A DNA stretch of 64,000 nucleotides from Brevibacillus laterosporus DSM 25 (GCF_002706795.1 NZ_CP017705.1:3036501-3100500); one strand, 5' to 3'. Shown: positions 8,515-18,052, counted from the stretch's first letter. The notes: generated by a model not told the origin, from the sequence alone. Numbers and translations: made by a program.

Positions 8515-9722
8515 ATTATTGGGAAGCTATGCGCGTATCGCTACGAAGTGTAACAGCTAATAAACTTAGGTCTTTTCTAACCATGTTAGGTATCATGATC
8601 GGTGTATCTGCTGTGATCACAATGGTAGCGATCGGGGAAGGGGCAAAAGCTAGTGTAGCCAATCAAATTAACGGCTTAGGGAGTAATCTGTTAATTATCT
8701 CGGCAGGGCAAGCAAAGCAAGGTGGCATTAGTTTGGGGGCAGGTTCGCTTTCACTCCGGTTAGAGGATGCTAAAGCCCTTCAACAAAAGGATTCCATAGC
8801 AGATGTTACCCCTGCCGTTAGCACGCGAGCGCAGTTGGTGTATCAGAGTGACAACTATTTGTCCAGTCTGGAAGGCACGACAGAAGCTTTTCCAGAAGTA
8901 CGTAATGTTAGCTTACAAGAGGGAAGATTTTTTACTAGCTTTGAGGTAAGCGAGCAGGCAAATGTGGTGGTGATCGGTTCAGAGGTTGTCACAAATCTTT
9001 TTGCCAGCTCCAATGAAAGTCCAATTGGCAAAACGATTGAAATTAATCGAATTCCATTTACAGTGGTGGGCATTTTAAAAAGCCAAGGTAGCTCAGGCAT
9101 GACCAATAATGATGATAAGGTAATCATTCCAATTACAACGGCGATGGAGCGTCTAGGACAAAGCAGCATTCGGACAATCTATGCTTCGGCTACTTCAGCA
9201 GATGAAATGCTTCAGGCACAGTTTGATATTCAACAAACCTTGCGAGCTCAGCACAAGTTAATGCCTAGTCAAGAAAATGATTTTACCATAAGTTCGCAAT
9301 CAGATATTTTGGAAACTGCACAAAGCGTAACCAGCGTAATGACAACATTGTTATCAGGAATTGCTGGAATTTCTTTAGTAGTGGGTGGTATCGGCATTAT
9401 GAACATCATGCTGGTCTCAGTCACGGAGCGTACTCGTGAAATTGGGATTCGCAAAGCCATCGGAGCAACCAAGGTAGCGATTATGCAACAATTTTTGATT
9501 GAATCAGTTACTCTGAGCTTCTTAGGGGGAATGATCGGAATTCTGCTGGGAATTGGAGCTGCTTGGATCGTGAACAAGCTCGGTGGGGTGGAGATTGCAA
9601 TTACAATAACTCCCATGCTGTATGCCTTTTTATCATCTTTATTTGTTGGTGTGGTGTTTGGCGTGTATCCTGCTAAAAAGGCTGCAGAGATGAAGCCAAT
9701 TGACGCATTGAGATATGAATAA
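8511..9722 (+). CDS. ABC transporter permease, MacB/FtsX family
   Basis: The 403-residue permease starts at the ATGA overlap with the ATPase gene. An N-terminal membrane segment with [12 protein letters not shown] is followed by an extracytoplasmic MacB-PCD domain (about 50-240) and three C-terminal membrane helices carrying the FtsX signature ([20 protein letters not shown], then IRKAIGATK). This is the four-helix topology of MacB. With the adaptor and ATPase it forms a complete export complex that would work without an outer membrane component in a monoderm cell. Confidence 0.93.
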   Translation: MNYWEAMRVSLRSVTANKLRSFLTMLGIMIGVSAVITMVAIGEGAKASVANQINGLGSNLLIISAGQAKQGGISLGAGSLSLRLEDAKALQQKDSIADVTPAVSTRAQLVYQSDNYLSSLEGTTEAFPEVRNVSLQEGRFFTSFEVSEQANVVVIGSEVVTNLFASSNESPIGKTIEINRIPFTVVGILKSQGSSGMTNNDDKVIIPITTAMERLGQSSIRTIYASATSADEMLQAQFDIQQTLRAQHKLMPSQENDFTISSQSDILETAQSVTSVMTTLLSGIAGISLVVGGIGIMNIMLVSVTERTREIGIRKAIGATKVAIMQQFLIESVTLSFLGGMIGILLGIGAAWIVNKLGGVEIAITITPMLYAFLSSLFVGVVFGVYPAKKAAEMKPIDALRYE

Positions 9723-9810
9723 AAATACATTTGTGACCTACTACATATCTTAGAATTGAATCGTAAAGAAGAATATATACTACTCATGCAAATGTATGAA
9801 GAATTAGGTA

Positions 9811-9855
9811 AGCCCTTTTCCTTGTTTTGTAAACAAGAAAAAGGGGCTTTTTTTC
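9811..9855 (+). terminator. Terminator after the efflux operon
   Basis: AGCCCTTTTCCTTGTTT pairs with AAACAAGAAAAAGGGGCT across a short loop, then a T run from 9848. Confidence 0.9.
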
Positions 9856-10013
9856 TTATATAATGATTTAGTTAAATAAAACTGAAACCTTTTCTTATTT
9901 ATTCTGTATTAAGTTAGTAAGAATTTATTACGTACAAGATAAATTACAGATTATATTTGATTCATTTGGTAGAAGCTAATTTTACCATAAGAAAGGAGAT
10001 CTTTTAGGGATAG

Positions 10014-11465
10014 ATGGATATGAGAAAAGAGAAGCATCGCCAAATTCAAATTATGAAGCTCCTCGGTGGAGAAAATAGATGGTTTACAGTTAAGGAATTA
10101 TCCGAAAAAATAGGTTGTTCATATAAAACTGTTGCCAAGGAAATTTCCATAATGAAAGATTTTTTGCCATCTGGCTGGGAGATTTGTTCTGTAAAAGGTA
10201 AGGGAGTCCAATTATTTTTACCGGACAGTTCCTCTATAAATGAAGTGATATCTTTATTTGTGAGAGATTCGTTCACTTTTCAAGTGTTTCAGCAATTGCT
10301 CGAAGGGAATAGTAAAACCGTTTCCCAATTAGCCGAGAATTTATTTATCCAAGGGCCTTCTCTTCAAAACGTTCTAAGAAGTGTTGGGAAACATTTAAAG
10401 ACGTATAAATTACAGCTTCAGAGAAATCCCCTCCAAATTGTAGGAAATGAACTTCAAATCATCATGATGTTTTTTGAACTATATACTAGCTCCTATACCA
10501 ATAAAGAATGGCCGTTTGTAGAATACGAGGAATTATGCTTGCAGTACCTAGATGAGGTTGAAGAAGCATTAGGTATCACTTTTGATGTATGTGATAGGCA
10601 TAAGCTATCTTATTATATAGCTATTTTATTAATTAGGAAAAAACAAGGCTATCAGATCAATTTAGGCAATCAATTTTCACAATATAATATTGGAACACCT
10701 TATTACCATACAATATCAACGATACTGGATCAGTTAACATCGGATTATAATATCTCTTTAACACCAGAGGACAAGGTTGTTATAACGATTGTTATTAAGG
10801 CTTCTAAGCATGCGTATAAGGATATCGATAAAGTAAAAAAGGAAGCACTTCAATATTTTCAAGAAGGAAAAATACAAGTATTCATATATATGAAGGATTT
10901 CATTCACATGCTGGAGAACCGAATCAAAAAATCATTGATCCATGATGAGGAATTTGTTTTTACCTTGATTGATTATTTTAAGCGAACCATATATACCCTA
11001 AAGTATTTCTCTACAATAAAAGTAAGAGAAAAAAATATTACCAAATATATTAAAGAGAAACATCGGGAAACGTTTCTACTAGTTAAAGAAGTATATAACG
11101 AATGGGCAAAAAAATACGGTATAGCTGATCATATCATTGATGATGAAATTGCTAATGTAACGATGCAATTAGAAGCTACGATCTCATTTAAATCTCAATC
11201 GAAAAAGGCTCTTATTATATCTGGAGAAGGAACAAGCTGGAAACGATATATGGAGGCTATTCTAAGAGAAAGGTTTGGAGAAAAATTACAAGTATCGGAT
11301 CAGTATTTGTATGATATAACAGAGGAGCAAATCAAAACGTTAGATATTGATATAATCATTACTACCATTCCTATTGATATACAATCCATCCCGGTTATTC
11401 GAGTTCAATCCATTTTATCTCAGCGTAACCTTCATACCCTCCAGCAATTTATTAACGATAATTAA
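10014..11465 (+). CDS. Mga/AtxA-like transcriptional regulator with PRD-like domains
   Basis: A 483-residue cytoplasmic regulator. Residues 1-60 hold a helix-turn-helix with VKELSEKIGCSYKTVAKEI, and a second HTH (Mga type) follows at about 85-150 (SQLAENLFIQGPSLQNVLRSVGKHL). The middle holds two helical segments like PTS regulation domains (about 170-400), and the C-terminal 90 residues (KKALIISGEGTSWKRYMEAIL...) look like an EIIB fold. This order is that of AtxA/Mga/AcpA virulence regulators. PRD regulators in this family respond to PTS phosphorylation or CO2. It stands alone with its own terminator and no obvious target beside it. The start follows AAAGGAGAT; ATG 10020 is an alternative. 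Confidence 0.8.
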   Translation: MDMRKEKHRQIQIMKLLGGENRWFTVKELSEKIGCSYKTVAKEISIMKDFLPSGWEICSVKGKGVQLFLPDSSSINEVISLFVRDSFTFQVFQQLLEGNSKTVSQLAENLFIQGPSLQNVLRSVGKHLKTYKLQLQRNPLQIVGNELQIIMMFFELYTSSYTNKEWPFVEYEELCLQYLDEVEEALGITFDVCDRHKLSYYIAILLIRKKQGYQINLGNQFSQYNIGTPYYHTISTILDQLTSDYNISLTPEDKVVITIVIKASKHAYKDIDKVKKEALQYFQEGKIQVFIYMKDFIHMLENRIKKSLIHDEEFVFTLIDYFKRTIYTLKYFSTIKVREKNITKYIKEKHRETFLLVKEVYNEWAKKYGIADHIIDDEIANVTMQLEATISFKSQSKKALIISGEGTSWKRYMEAILRERFGEKLQVSDQYLYDITEEQIKTLDIDIIITTIPIDIQSIPVIRVQSILSQRNLHTLQQFINDN

Positions 11466-11514
11466 ATTTATGATTGCCAAGTAATCAGTCTGTTTAGCAG
11501 GTTGGATTCAACAC

Positions 11515-11565
11515 GAAAAAGATGTTCTCTTTCAATAAAATGAGAGGAAGCGTCTTTTTTATTTC
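11515..11565 (+). terminator. Terminator after the Mga-like regulator
   Basis: AAAGATGTTCTCTTT-type left arm pairs imperfectly with AGAGGAAGCGTCTTT, followed by TTTTT. Confidence 0.65.
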
Positions 11566-11802
11566 TGTTAGAGACAATGATCAGAATGCTAAAAAAAGTG
11601 GAAAAGTAGTATCTTACATACAGAAAAGGCATCGTGAAAATGGATAGCTGGAGATGACTTTATCAAGGAGGTAAAAAATTACCTTTAGTAACGGTAATTA
11701 ATGCACTTGATAGGAAAATCAGTTCATATGTAATATATGTATTACGACTTAGGTATAAAGTCTTATGTAATGTCAGCTTTTAGGGAGGATTTATAAATAT
11801 AC
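11566..11802 (+). promoter_or_regulatory. Leader of the HD-GYP gene with orphan Shine-Dalgarno and inverted repeats
   Basis: AAGGAGGT at 11665-11672 has no ATG/GTG/TTG start at normal distance. It precedes an inverted repeat AATTACC-N9-GGTAATT (11677-11699) and a second, GTAATA-N4-TATTAC (11730-11745). No c-di-GMP riboswitch signature was recognised. The role is unknown. Confidence 0.35.
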
Positions 11803-12876
11803 ATGCAGTTACTTTCTATTAATCACTGTGAGTCTGGTATGAAGCTTTCACGCAATATTTATAGTAGCAATGGTTCGGTTTTAGTGGGTAATGGGGTAAC
11901 TTTAACTCAAAGTATGATTGAACGACTAAATGAATTAAATATCAATTCCATCCATGTTCAAGATAAAGATATAGCGGATACTCCTGCTAAGGATGTTATA
12001 TCTGAACAAGCAAGGAAGGAAGCCATAGATTTTGTGCATACCACATTTGATAATTCCCACTCTAAAGCTATTGCAGGAGAACAAATGGGCTCGAGCGCTC
12101 AGGATATGCTGGCGAATTTAATTTATACATGCAAGAATAACTCCATGGTCATGGATTTGCTAGGAAGGATTTGTGTTTTTGATAAAAGTATATTTGTCCA
12201 TTCCTTCAATGTAATGATCTATAGTGTATTAGTTGGATTGAGAATGGGCTTGAATAAGGAGCAACTCACAGATGCAGGCTTAGGTGCGCTCTTACACGAT
12301 GTAGGGAAATTGATGATTCCAACTCAGATTATGAATAAACCTGAGAAATTAACAGATGAAGAATATGACTTGATGAAGTCGCACGCAAGTAAGGGATTTG
12401 CACTATTACAGCAAATGCCGGCAATTCCAGAGGTGGTTGCGCAATGCGCCTATCAGCATCACGAACGCATGGATGGAAAGGGGTATCCGCGTAGCTTACA
12501 GGAAGCAGATATTCACTTATTTGCGAAAATAATTGGGGTGTGTGACGTCTTCGAGGCTTTGACCAGCAAGCGTGTATATCGAAAGCCAATGTTACCACAC
12601 GATGCCATGGAATTTCTGTTTGCAGGCTCGGGTACTCAGTTTTGTCAGAAGGTATTGCAGGCTTTTCGTAATTCCATCTATTTATATCCTGTAGGCATGT
12701 TTGTAACCTTAAGCTCAGGATACTCAGGTGTTATTGTCAAGAATAACCCAGGCATGCCATCACGGCCTATTGTTCGCAGATTGGAAAATGAAGCCCACGT
12801 TACATTACCCCCATATGAAATCGATTTGTCCAGCGAATTGAACTTGGTTATTTCTGATTGCAAAGCAATTGGATAA
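11803..12876 (+). CDS. HD-GYP domain protein, probable c-di-GMP phosphodiesterase
   Basis: A 357-residue cytoplasmic protein. An N-terminal region of about 110 residues of unknown type resembles the DUF3391-like front of some HD-GYP proteins. The HD-GYP domain has HDVGK (His165-Asp166), the second metal region YQHHERMDGKGYP (about 218-230, with the GYP as GKGYP), and CDVFEALTSKRVYRKP. All key metal and signature residues are present, so hydrolysis of cyclic di-GMP is expected. There is no receiver or membrane domain. The only in-frame start is ATG 11803; GGGAGG lies 15 bases upstream, an unusually long spacing that may mean weak translation. Monocistronic. Confidence 0.88.
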   Translation: MQLLSINHCESGMKLSRNIYSSNGSVLVGNGVTLTQSMIERLNELNINSIHVQDKDIADTPAKDVISEQARKEAIDFVHTTFDNSHSKAIAGEQMGSSAQDMLANLIYTCKNNSMVMDLLGRICVFDKSIFVHSFNVMIYSVLVGLRMGLNKEQLTDAGLGALLHDVGKLMIPTQIMNKPEKLTDEEYDLMKSHASKGFALLQQMPAIPEVVAQCAYQHHERMDGKGYPRSLQEADIHLFAKIIGVCDVFEALTSKRVYRKPMLPHDAMEFLFAGSGTQFCQKVLQAFRNSIYLYPVGMFVTLSSGYSGVIVKNNPGMPSRPIVRRLENEAHVTLPPYEIDLSSELNLVISDCKAIG

Positions 12877-13025
12877 GGATTGAAAAGCGAGGAAATAATA
12901 AATCAATTTAGTTAACTATATATATGAAATAATATTTCGAAAAGTATATCTGAAACATTCCTCTATCCCTTATAATAGAACTAACATCTAGTGCTACTTG
13001 TCAAAAGCAATTAGGAGGAATTCAA

Positions 13026-14387
13026 ATGAATTACCTAAATGATTTGCGGCAACTGTTTCGAGATGATCAAGTTTCTGTAAGTGAGAGCGTTTTAGAATTA
13101 CATAGTAAGGATGAATCATATCACATGCCTGTCTTACCTGATGTAGTGGTGTTTCCTGAATCCAGGGAGGATGTATCACGTTTGCTTGCTTTTGCGAATG
13201 ACCGTGAGATACCTGTGGTCCCATTTGGTATCGGAAGTAGCTTAGAAGGACATGCGATCCCTGTACACAAAGGAATATCTTTAGATTTTCAACGAATGAA
13301 TCAGATCCTAGAGATTCGACCAGATGATTTGTTGATACGTGTCCAACCAGGTGTAACCAGAACCGAAGTAAATAAAGAACTCAAAAAATACGGTTTGTTT
13401 TTCTCTGTTGATCCAGGGGCAGATGCTACGCTTGGTGGAATGACAGCGACAAATGCCAGTGGGACTACTGCGGTTCGATATGGTGTTATGCGTGATCAGG
13501 TACGTGACTTAGAGGTAGTGTTAGCTGATGGAAGCATCATTCATACCGGTGGTTTAGCAGCAAAATCATCGTCTGGGTACCATCTAAATGGTCTATTTGT
13601 TGGTTCAGAAGGGACATTGGGTATATTTACTGAGCTGACCTTACGTGTTTACGGAATTCCTGAAGAAATCATGGCTGTTCGAGCTACTTTTCCTGATGTA
13701 AAAAGTGCTGTCCAGACAGCGGTGACCATTCTTTCCGTAGGGATACCTGTTGCTAAAATTGAGCTAGTAGATCAATTATCCATTCAAAAAATTAATAGTC
13801 ACAAGAATACATCATACGAAGTAACACCTACGTTATTCATTGAGTTCCATGGAAATACAGCAGGATTGGTGCAGGATGCACAATTTGCTAGAGAGCTAGC
13901 TTTAGATAAAGGATGCCTTCAGTTTCAGCAGGAGATAGATTCAAAAGCTCGGGCGCAATTATGGGAGGCTAGGCATCATTTGTACTACGCCTTTGCCCAT
14001 TCCGTACCAGGTAAGCGTGTGATGACGACGGATGTATGTGTGCCGTTATCCGAGCTGACTGGTGCAGTACACAATGCCCAACAAATCGTACAGGATTTAA
14101 AATTAGAGGGCGGAGTGGTTGGACATATCGGTGATGGTAATTACCATACGTTGATTTTATTACATCCACTTGATTCTGAAGAACTGGCACGTGCGGAGGA
14201 GGCGAATACCCGTATAGTTGAATACGCCTTGGCACGAGGTGGTACATGTACGGGAGAGCATGGAGTAGGGCTGGGTAAACGAAAATACCAGCAAACAGAG
14301 CATGGTGAAGCATTTCATGCCATGTTAGCTGTAAAAAAAGCCTTTGATCCTAAAGGAATATTAAATCCAGGAAAAATTTTCAGCTAG
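13026..14387 (+). CDS. FAD-linked oxidase, glycolate oxidase GlcD / D-lactate dehydrogenase type
   Basis: A 453-residue flavoenzyme that oxidises a 2-hydroxy acid such as glycolate or D-lactate. The FAD-binding type 4 (PCMH) domain covers about 35-215 with PFGIGSSLEGH and PGADATLGGMTATNASGT; the C-terminal FAD-oxidase domain (about 215-453) ends in GxxHxGDGNxH-like VVGHIGDGNYHTLIL and TGEHGVGLGKR, which hold the conserved His metal/substrate residues. The start follows AGGAGG with eight bases. It is single, with no glcE/glcF partners, which fits the D-LDH (Dld2/LDHD) form. It could use the product of the dehydrogenase at 662-1663, but that link is inference. Confidence 0.9.
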   Translation: MNYLNDLRQLFRDDQVSVSESVLELHSKDESYHMPVLPDVVVFPESREDVSRLLAFANDREIPVVPFGIGSSLEGHAIPVHKGISLDFQRMNQILEIRPDDLLIRVQPGVTRTEVNKELKKYGLFFSVDPGADATLGGMTATNASGTTAVRYGVMRDQVRDLEVVLADGSIIHTGGLAAKSSSGYHLNGLFVGSEGTLGIFTELTLRVYGIPEEIMAVRATFPDVKSAVQTAVTILSVGIPVAKIELVDQLSIQKINSHKNTSYEVTPTLFIEFHGNTAGLVQDAQFARELALDKGCLQFQQEIDSKARAQLWEARHHLYYAFAHSVPGKRVMTTDVCVPLSELTGAVHNAQQIVQDLKLEGGVVGHIGDGNYHTLILLHPLDSEELARAEEANTRIVEYALARGGTCTGEHGVGLGKRKYQQTEHGEAFHAMLAVKKAFDPKGILNPGKIFS

Positions 14388-14456
14388 TAGCCAACTATGG
14401 AGGGATACTGGTAGGAACCTCTGGTGGCATGTGCTGTTTATAGTTCGAATACGTGA

Positions 14457-14497
14457 AGGACTCATCTCGATTTTCTTTGAGAGGAGTCCTATTTTTT
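14457..14497 (+). terminator. Terminator after the FAD oxidase
   Basis: AGGACTC pairs with GAGTCCT (further CTC/GAG pairing inside), followed by ATTTTTT. Confidence 0.9.
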
Positions 14498-14643
14498 GCT
14501 GTGAAGAGCTACCATAGCTATAAGCCCTAGATGGAATCCTCCCTCCTATGAGCAATAACCGCAAGCTGGGAGGGACATATGTCCTTCCCAAAAAATACGG
14601 ATTATCATTTAATAATAGAGAATCAGATTGGGGGAGAGAGATA

Positions 14644-15069
14644 ATGAGAGGGAGCTTATTCGCGTTTTTAGGCGGGGCTTGTATTACCTTGCAAGGAGTA
14701 GCGAATTCTAGGATAAGTCGAGATATTGGAACTTGGCAAACGGCGACTATCACCCAATTAACTGGATTTGTTCTAGCTTTGCTTATTCTGATGTTCGTCA
14801 GAGATGGAAAATGGCAAAGGATTAGGCAAGTAAAGCCGTTATATTTGACTGGTGGTGCTTTAGGGGCGTTCATCATTTTCAGTAATATCACCGCTATCCA
14901 ACAGATCGGTGTTACCCTTTCGATATCTACACTGCTGATTGCTCAGTTGAGCCTGACCTTTATCATTGATAGTAATGGATGGTTCGGCGTGTTGAAACAG
15001 AAGATGAGACTGCCACAGTTCATCGGCATAGCAATGATGATAGCTGGTGTGGTGATACTAAGATTTTGA
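14644..15069 (+). CDS. Half-size DMT transporter, YdcZ (DUF606) family
   Basis: A membrane protein of 141 residues with about five helices. Start is ATG 14644 after GGGGGAGAGAG; the longer frame to 14548 would overlap untranslated leader and adds a charged N-terminus. The Gly/Ala pattern (FAFLGGACITLQGVANSRIS and IGTWQTATITQLTG) matches the YdcZ/DUF606 branch of the drug/metabolite transporter superfamily. Such half-size proteins work as homo- or hetero-dimers. A second member of the same family lies at 15859-16338 with a Crp/Fnr regulator between them, so they probably form a heterodimer. The substrate is unknown. Confidence 0.85.
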   Translation: MRGSLFAFLGGACITLQGVANSRISRDIGTWQTATITQLTGFVLALLILMFVRDGKWQRIRQVKPLYLTGGALGAFIIFSNITAIQQIGVTLSISTLLIAQLSLTFIIDSNGWFGVLKQKMRLPQFIGIAMMIAGVVILRF

Positions 15070-15122
15070 TCGTATAAATATTTTAGAATGCGACAGATGA
15101 TAGACTGGGGGTAAAACGAGTA

Positions 15123-15821
15123 ATGAAGGAAATCTCAGATCGTGAGCAGTTGAATCATTATCTACATGCTCATCAAATAGAATCCGTATTTAATGAACAG
15201 GTACTACCTCATTTGGCACTGTACAGCTTTAAGCAGGGAGAGATTATCTGCTCTCAAGGAGAATCTGCACAGTATTTGTACCTTCTTGTTAAGGGAAAGG
15301 TTAAGATCTATACTACCTTGATGGAGGGGAGAACACTGATCCTCTCTTTTAAAACACCTCTTGAGGCGATTGGGGATATCGAATACGTACGTGGTACTGA
15401 TATTCTCAATACGGTTGAGGCAGTATCGCCTGTCTATCTGATTGGTGTTCACCATCGTTGGCTGAAAAAATACGGAAGAGATTACTCACCGTTTCTCCAA
15501 TTTTTACTGGAGATCATTACTCGAAAATTTTATATTAAATCCAATTCTTTAAGCTTCAATCTGATGCATCCCGTGGAAGTGCGGTTGGCAAGTTATCTAT
15601 TGTCTGTCTCCTATGACGAGTCTAATTCTCTCTTTAAAGGGCAACTAAGCACAGTCAGTCTAAGGGATGTAGCGAACTTAATTGGAACCAGCTATAGGCA
15701 TCTAAATCGGGTAATTCGACAATTCTGTACAGAGGGGCTAATAGAGCGAAACAAAGGTTTCATTCTTGTGAAGGACAGAGCTGGATTAAGTGCGCTGACC
15801 AGTCATAATATTTACGAGTAG
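15123..15821 (+). CDS. Crp/Fnr-family transcriptional regulator
   Basis: A 232-residue regulator with a cyclic-nucleotide-like sensor barrel (residues about 20-125; FKQGEIICSQGESAQYLYLLVKG broken in the usual place) and a C-terminal winged helix (SLRDVANLIGTSYRHLNRVI, about 178-200). The barrel lacks a convincing cAMP-binding Arg-Ser pair, and there is no N-terminal Cys cluster like Fnr, so the ligand is unknown. The gene resembles YeiL-type regulators. It sits between two YdcZ transporter halves on the same strand with gaps of about 40-55 bases, so it is likely to control them. Confidence 0.87.
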   Translation: MKEISDREQLNHYLHAHQIESVFNEQVLPHLALYSFKQGEIICSQGESAQYLYLLVKGKVKIYTTLMEGRTLILSFKTPLEAIGDIEYVRGTDILNTVEAVSPVYLIGVHHRWLKKYGRDYSPFLQFLLEIITRKFYIKSNSLSFNLMHPVEVRLASYLLSVSYDESNSLFKGQLSTVSLRDVANLIGTSYRHLNRVIRQFCTEGLIERNKGFILVKDRAGLSALTSHNIYE

Positions 15822-15858
15822 TTAAGCAGGGATAACATCAGTAAAGGGAGAAAATGCA

Positions 15859-16338
15859 ATGATTCTAGGGATAGTATTGGCTTTGATCGCAGGCTCGCTA
15901 GTTGGCTTACAAAATATTTTCAATGGTAAGGTAAATGAGCATGTTGGCTCTTGGACAACGACTACATTAGTATTAGGAATGGGTTTTGTGGCTTTGCTTA
16001 CGATGGGTTTCATCTTTGAAGGGAAGCACATATTTACATTACAAAATATGAAGACCTGGTATTGGTTTAGCGGTTTGATCGGAGTAGGGGTGGTAATCTG
16101 TCTGGTGCAGGGGATAAGACTGCTTGGTCCTACGTATGCCGTCTCTATCGTTGTAACATCACAGCTCGGGTTTGCTTTATTGTGGGACTCGCTAGGCTGG
16201 TTTGGACTGGATAAGGTTCCTTTTACTTTTAGGCAGTTGATAGGCGTACTCGTTATCGTTTGCGGTGTTTTTCTATTTAAATTAGGAAATGGATGCGAGA
16301 AGCAGGTGGCGGGTGATTCACAGCATTCTGTCAGATAA
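15859..16338 (+). CDS. Half-size DMT transporter, YdcZ (DUF606) family, second copy
   Basis: A 159-residue membrane protein with about five helices and the same family pattern as 14644-15069 (VGLQNIFNGKVNEHVGSWTTTTLVLG at the matching position, so the internal NxxxxxxxGxWxTT pattern is shared). Start ATG follows AAAGGGAG. It ends with a short polar tail. Probably the dimer partner of the first copy. The three-gene arrangement transporter-regulator-transporter suggests a locally regulated export or import system. Confidence 0.85.
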   Translation: MILGIVLALIAGSLVGLQNIFNGKVNEHVGSWTTTTLVLGMGFVALLTMGFIFEGKHIFTLQNMKTWYWFSGLIGVGVVICLVQGIRLLGPTYAVSIVVTSQLGFALLWDSLGWFGLDKVPFTFRQLIGVLVIVCGVFLFKLGNGCEKQVAGDSQHSVR

Positions 16339-16469
16339 GTGATTTTACATGTTAGATGCTGTCAAACAATAGTAAGAAGGTGTGGATAGATGGTTATTCG
16401 CAAGTATGGTGACATATGATAGACTAAGATTATAAATATTTACCATATCGAGTACGAATGGAGCATATC

Positions 16470-17015
16470 ATGATCATTAACAAACAAGAATTTGGTGTAA
16501 AAGGGCTAAGCTATACGATTCGATCTGCAACCGAAACAGATGCGAAAGCTTTGTCTGAGCTTAGATTACAGATAGATGGAGAGACTGAAAATTTAGACAG
16601 GGAAAAAGGAGAGGCGTTCATAGATCCATTAGGTTTTGAACAATTAATTAAAGCTGATACTGAAAATAAAAGGAACTTATTTTTAGTTGCGGTCGTTCAT
16701 GATCAGATAGTCGGGTTTTCCAGATGTGAAGGAAATCAGTTGAAAAGATTCTCACATAAAATAGAATTTGGTGTGTGCGTTTTAAAGGAATTTTGGGGAT
16801 TTGGCATAGGCAAAAATCTGTTAAAAGAATCTATTGCTTGGGCTGACTCGAATGATATTAAAAAAATTACATTGAATGTTTTAGAAACGAATGATAAAGC
16901 CATTGCCCTTTATAGAAAGCTTGGCTTTGAAATAGAAGGCATACTAAAAAAAGACAAAATCCTGTCTGACGGTAAATATTATAACACCATTATCATGGGG
17001 AGATGCCATGAATAA
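16470..17015 (+). CDS. GNAT-family N-acetyltransferase
   Basis: A cytoplasmic acetyltransferase of about 181 residues. The acetyl-CoA loop is in the segment VCVLKEFWGFGIGKNLL (Q/R-x-x-G-x-G/A pattern seen as FWGFGIGKNL), followed by the typical LNVLETNDKAIALYRKLGFEIEG broken into helix and strand, which is the RimI/phosphinothricin acetyltransferase-like C-terminus. ATG 16470 follows GGAG; ATG 16458 is a less likely start. The substrate cannot be named from sequence. It is monocistronic with a strong terminator. Confidence 0.85.
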   Translation: MIINKQEFGVKGLSYTIRSATETDAKALSELRLQIDGETENLDREKGEAFIDPLGFEQLIKADTENKRNLFLVAVVHDQIVGFSRCEGNQLKRFSHKIEFGVCVLKEFWGFGIGKNLLKESIAWADSNDIKKITLNVLETNDKAIALYRKLGFEIEGILKKDKILSDGKYYNTIIMGRCHE

Positions 17016-17062
17016 GAACAAGCTAAAATTGCTAGGTACACTAATTCACTTCAGTCAGTCGT

Positions 17063-17110
17063 AATAGAGTGCATAACCAGTCGGAGCTACTGGAGGCACT
17101 CTATTTTTTT
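17063..17110 (+). terminator. Terminator after the acetyltransferase
   Basis: ATAGAGTGC pairs with GCACTCTAT, with an inner CCAGT/ACTGG stem, followed by a run of seven T. Confidence 0.92.
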
Positions 17111-17155
17111 ATCCCCTTATTTGTATATCTTTGTATCATACTTAAGTTAGACGGT

Positions 17156-18052
17156 CTACCGTTCCATAGAAAAATGCTCAATGACTTGGGACTTAAATAA
17201 TTTTGCAGGAAAATGCAGCTCCCTATCCTTATGGACAATAAGCCCGTGTGTTGAGTAAATGGGCGGGCATAGTGGTAGCGTTTGGAACTCTTTTTCTTCT
17301 AGTTCTTTTTTTACGCATATTTCTGGAAGTAATGCAAAGCCAATGCCACATTTCACAGCTTGCTTAATCATTTCTATGCTTGGAAACTCTAATGCACTAT
17401 TTCCTTCAATTCCAGCCTCCTGCAAAATCCTACTAGCTTGAGTGTGGTATAGGCAACTGGGTCCAAAGCTTATTACGATTTCATCGTGTAACATATCCAA
17501 TCCACTAGATTCAACTCTTTGTACTAAGGCATCCGAGGCAATAAAAACAAGTTTTTCCTCTAAAAGTGGGTGGAAAATCAGGTCATTGCGATGGGGATTT
17601 TGCGGAACAATGCCAAAATCTACAGCGTGATCTAAAACCCTCTTCAGAATATCCGGCTGAAATCCCGCTTCTAGTCTTACTTTTATCCGTGGATATTGAT
17701 TCATAAATTGTTGGATAAAGGAGGACATACGTGTTAAGAAAAAGGATTCTTGCATACGAATATGTATCGTTCCCTGCGGCTGATCCAATTCGTTCATTGC
17801 ATGCTCTAAGGACATACCTAAATGTATAAATTGATACGCAAATGTAGCAAGTCTAACACCCGCTTCTGTAGGTTTTACACCTCTGGATAATCGATGAAAC
17901 AATTTTTGATTGCAGGCTTGCTCCAATAACTGAATATGAGTAGTTACAGTAGATTGAACATAGCCTAATTTCTCTGCGGCTCGACTAAAGCTCTTTTCTT
18001 CTATTACTGCAATAAATGTCTGAAAGAACTTCCCTTCCAGTAATTCAATCAT
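17156..18052 (-). CDS. LysR-family transcriptional regulator
   Basis: Start chosen at 18052, eight bases after GGAGGT; the open frame to 18169 would run into the divergent promoter. The first 60 residues are the LysR winged helix (FFQTFIAVIEEKSFSRAAEKLG, then QSTVTTHIQLLEQ). The remaining 230 residues form the periplasmic-binding-like inducer domain. About 298 residues, standard. It is divergent from a DJ-1/PfpI gene with 149 bases between, the classic LysR target arrangement, so it probably controls that gene and itself. The inducer is unknown. Confidence 0.9.
   Translation of the reverse strand: MIELLEGKFFQTFIAVIEEKSFSRAAEKLGYVQSTVTTHIQLLEQACNQKLFHRLSRGVKPTEAGVRLATFAYQFIHLGMSLEHAMNELDQPQGTIHIRMQESFFLTRMSSFIQQFMNQYPRIKVRLEAGFQPDILKRVLDHAVDFGIVPQNPHRNDLIFHPLLEEKLVFIASDALVQRVESSGLDMLHDEIVISFGPSCLYHTQASRILQEAGIEGNSALEFPSIEMIKQAVKCGIGFALLPEICVKKELEEKEFQTLPLCPPIYSTHGLIVHKDRELHFPAKLFKSQVIEHFSMER

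Noticed and set aside
9269-9787. 172-residue minus-strand ORF
   Set aside because: Lies opposite the permease gene whose coding is certain.
11566-11802. Possible c-di-GMP riboswitch before the HD-GYP gene
   Set aside because: The conserved core and tetraloop receptor elements of GEMM riboswitches were not seen.
14361-14891. 176-residue minus-strand ORF
   Set aside because: Covers a terminator and the start of a well-supported transporter gene; no family features.
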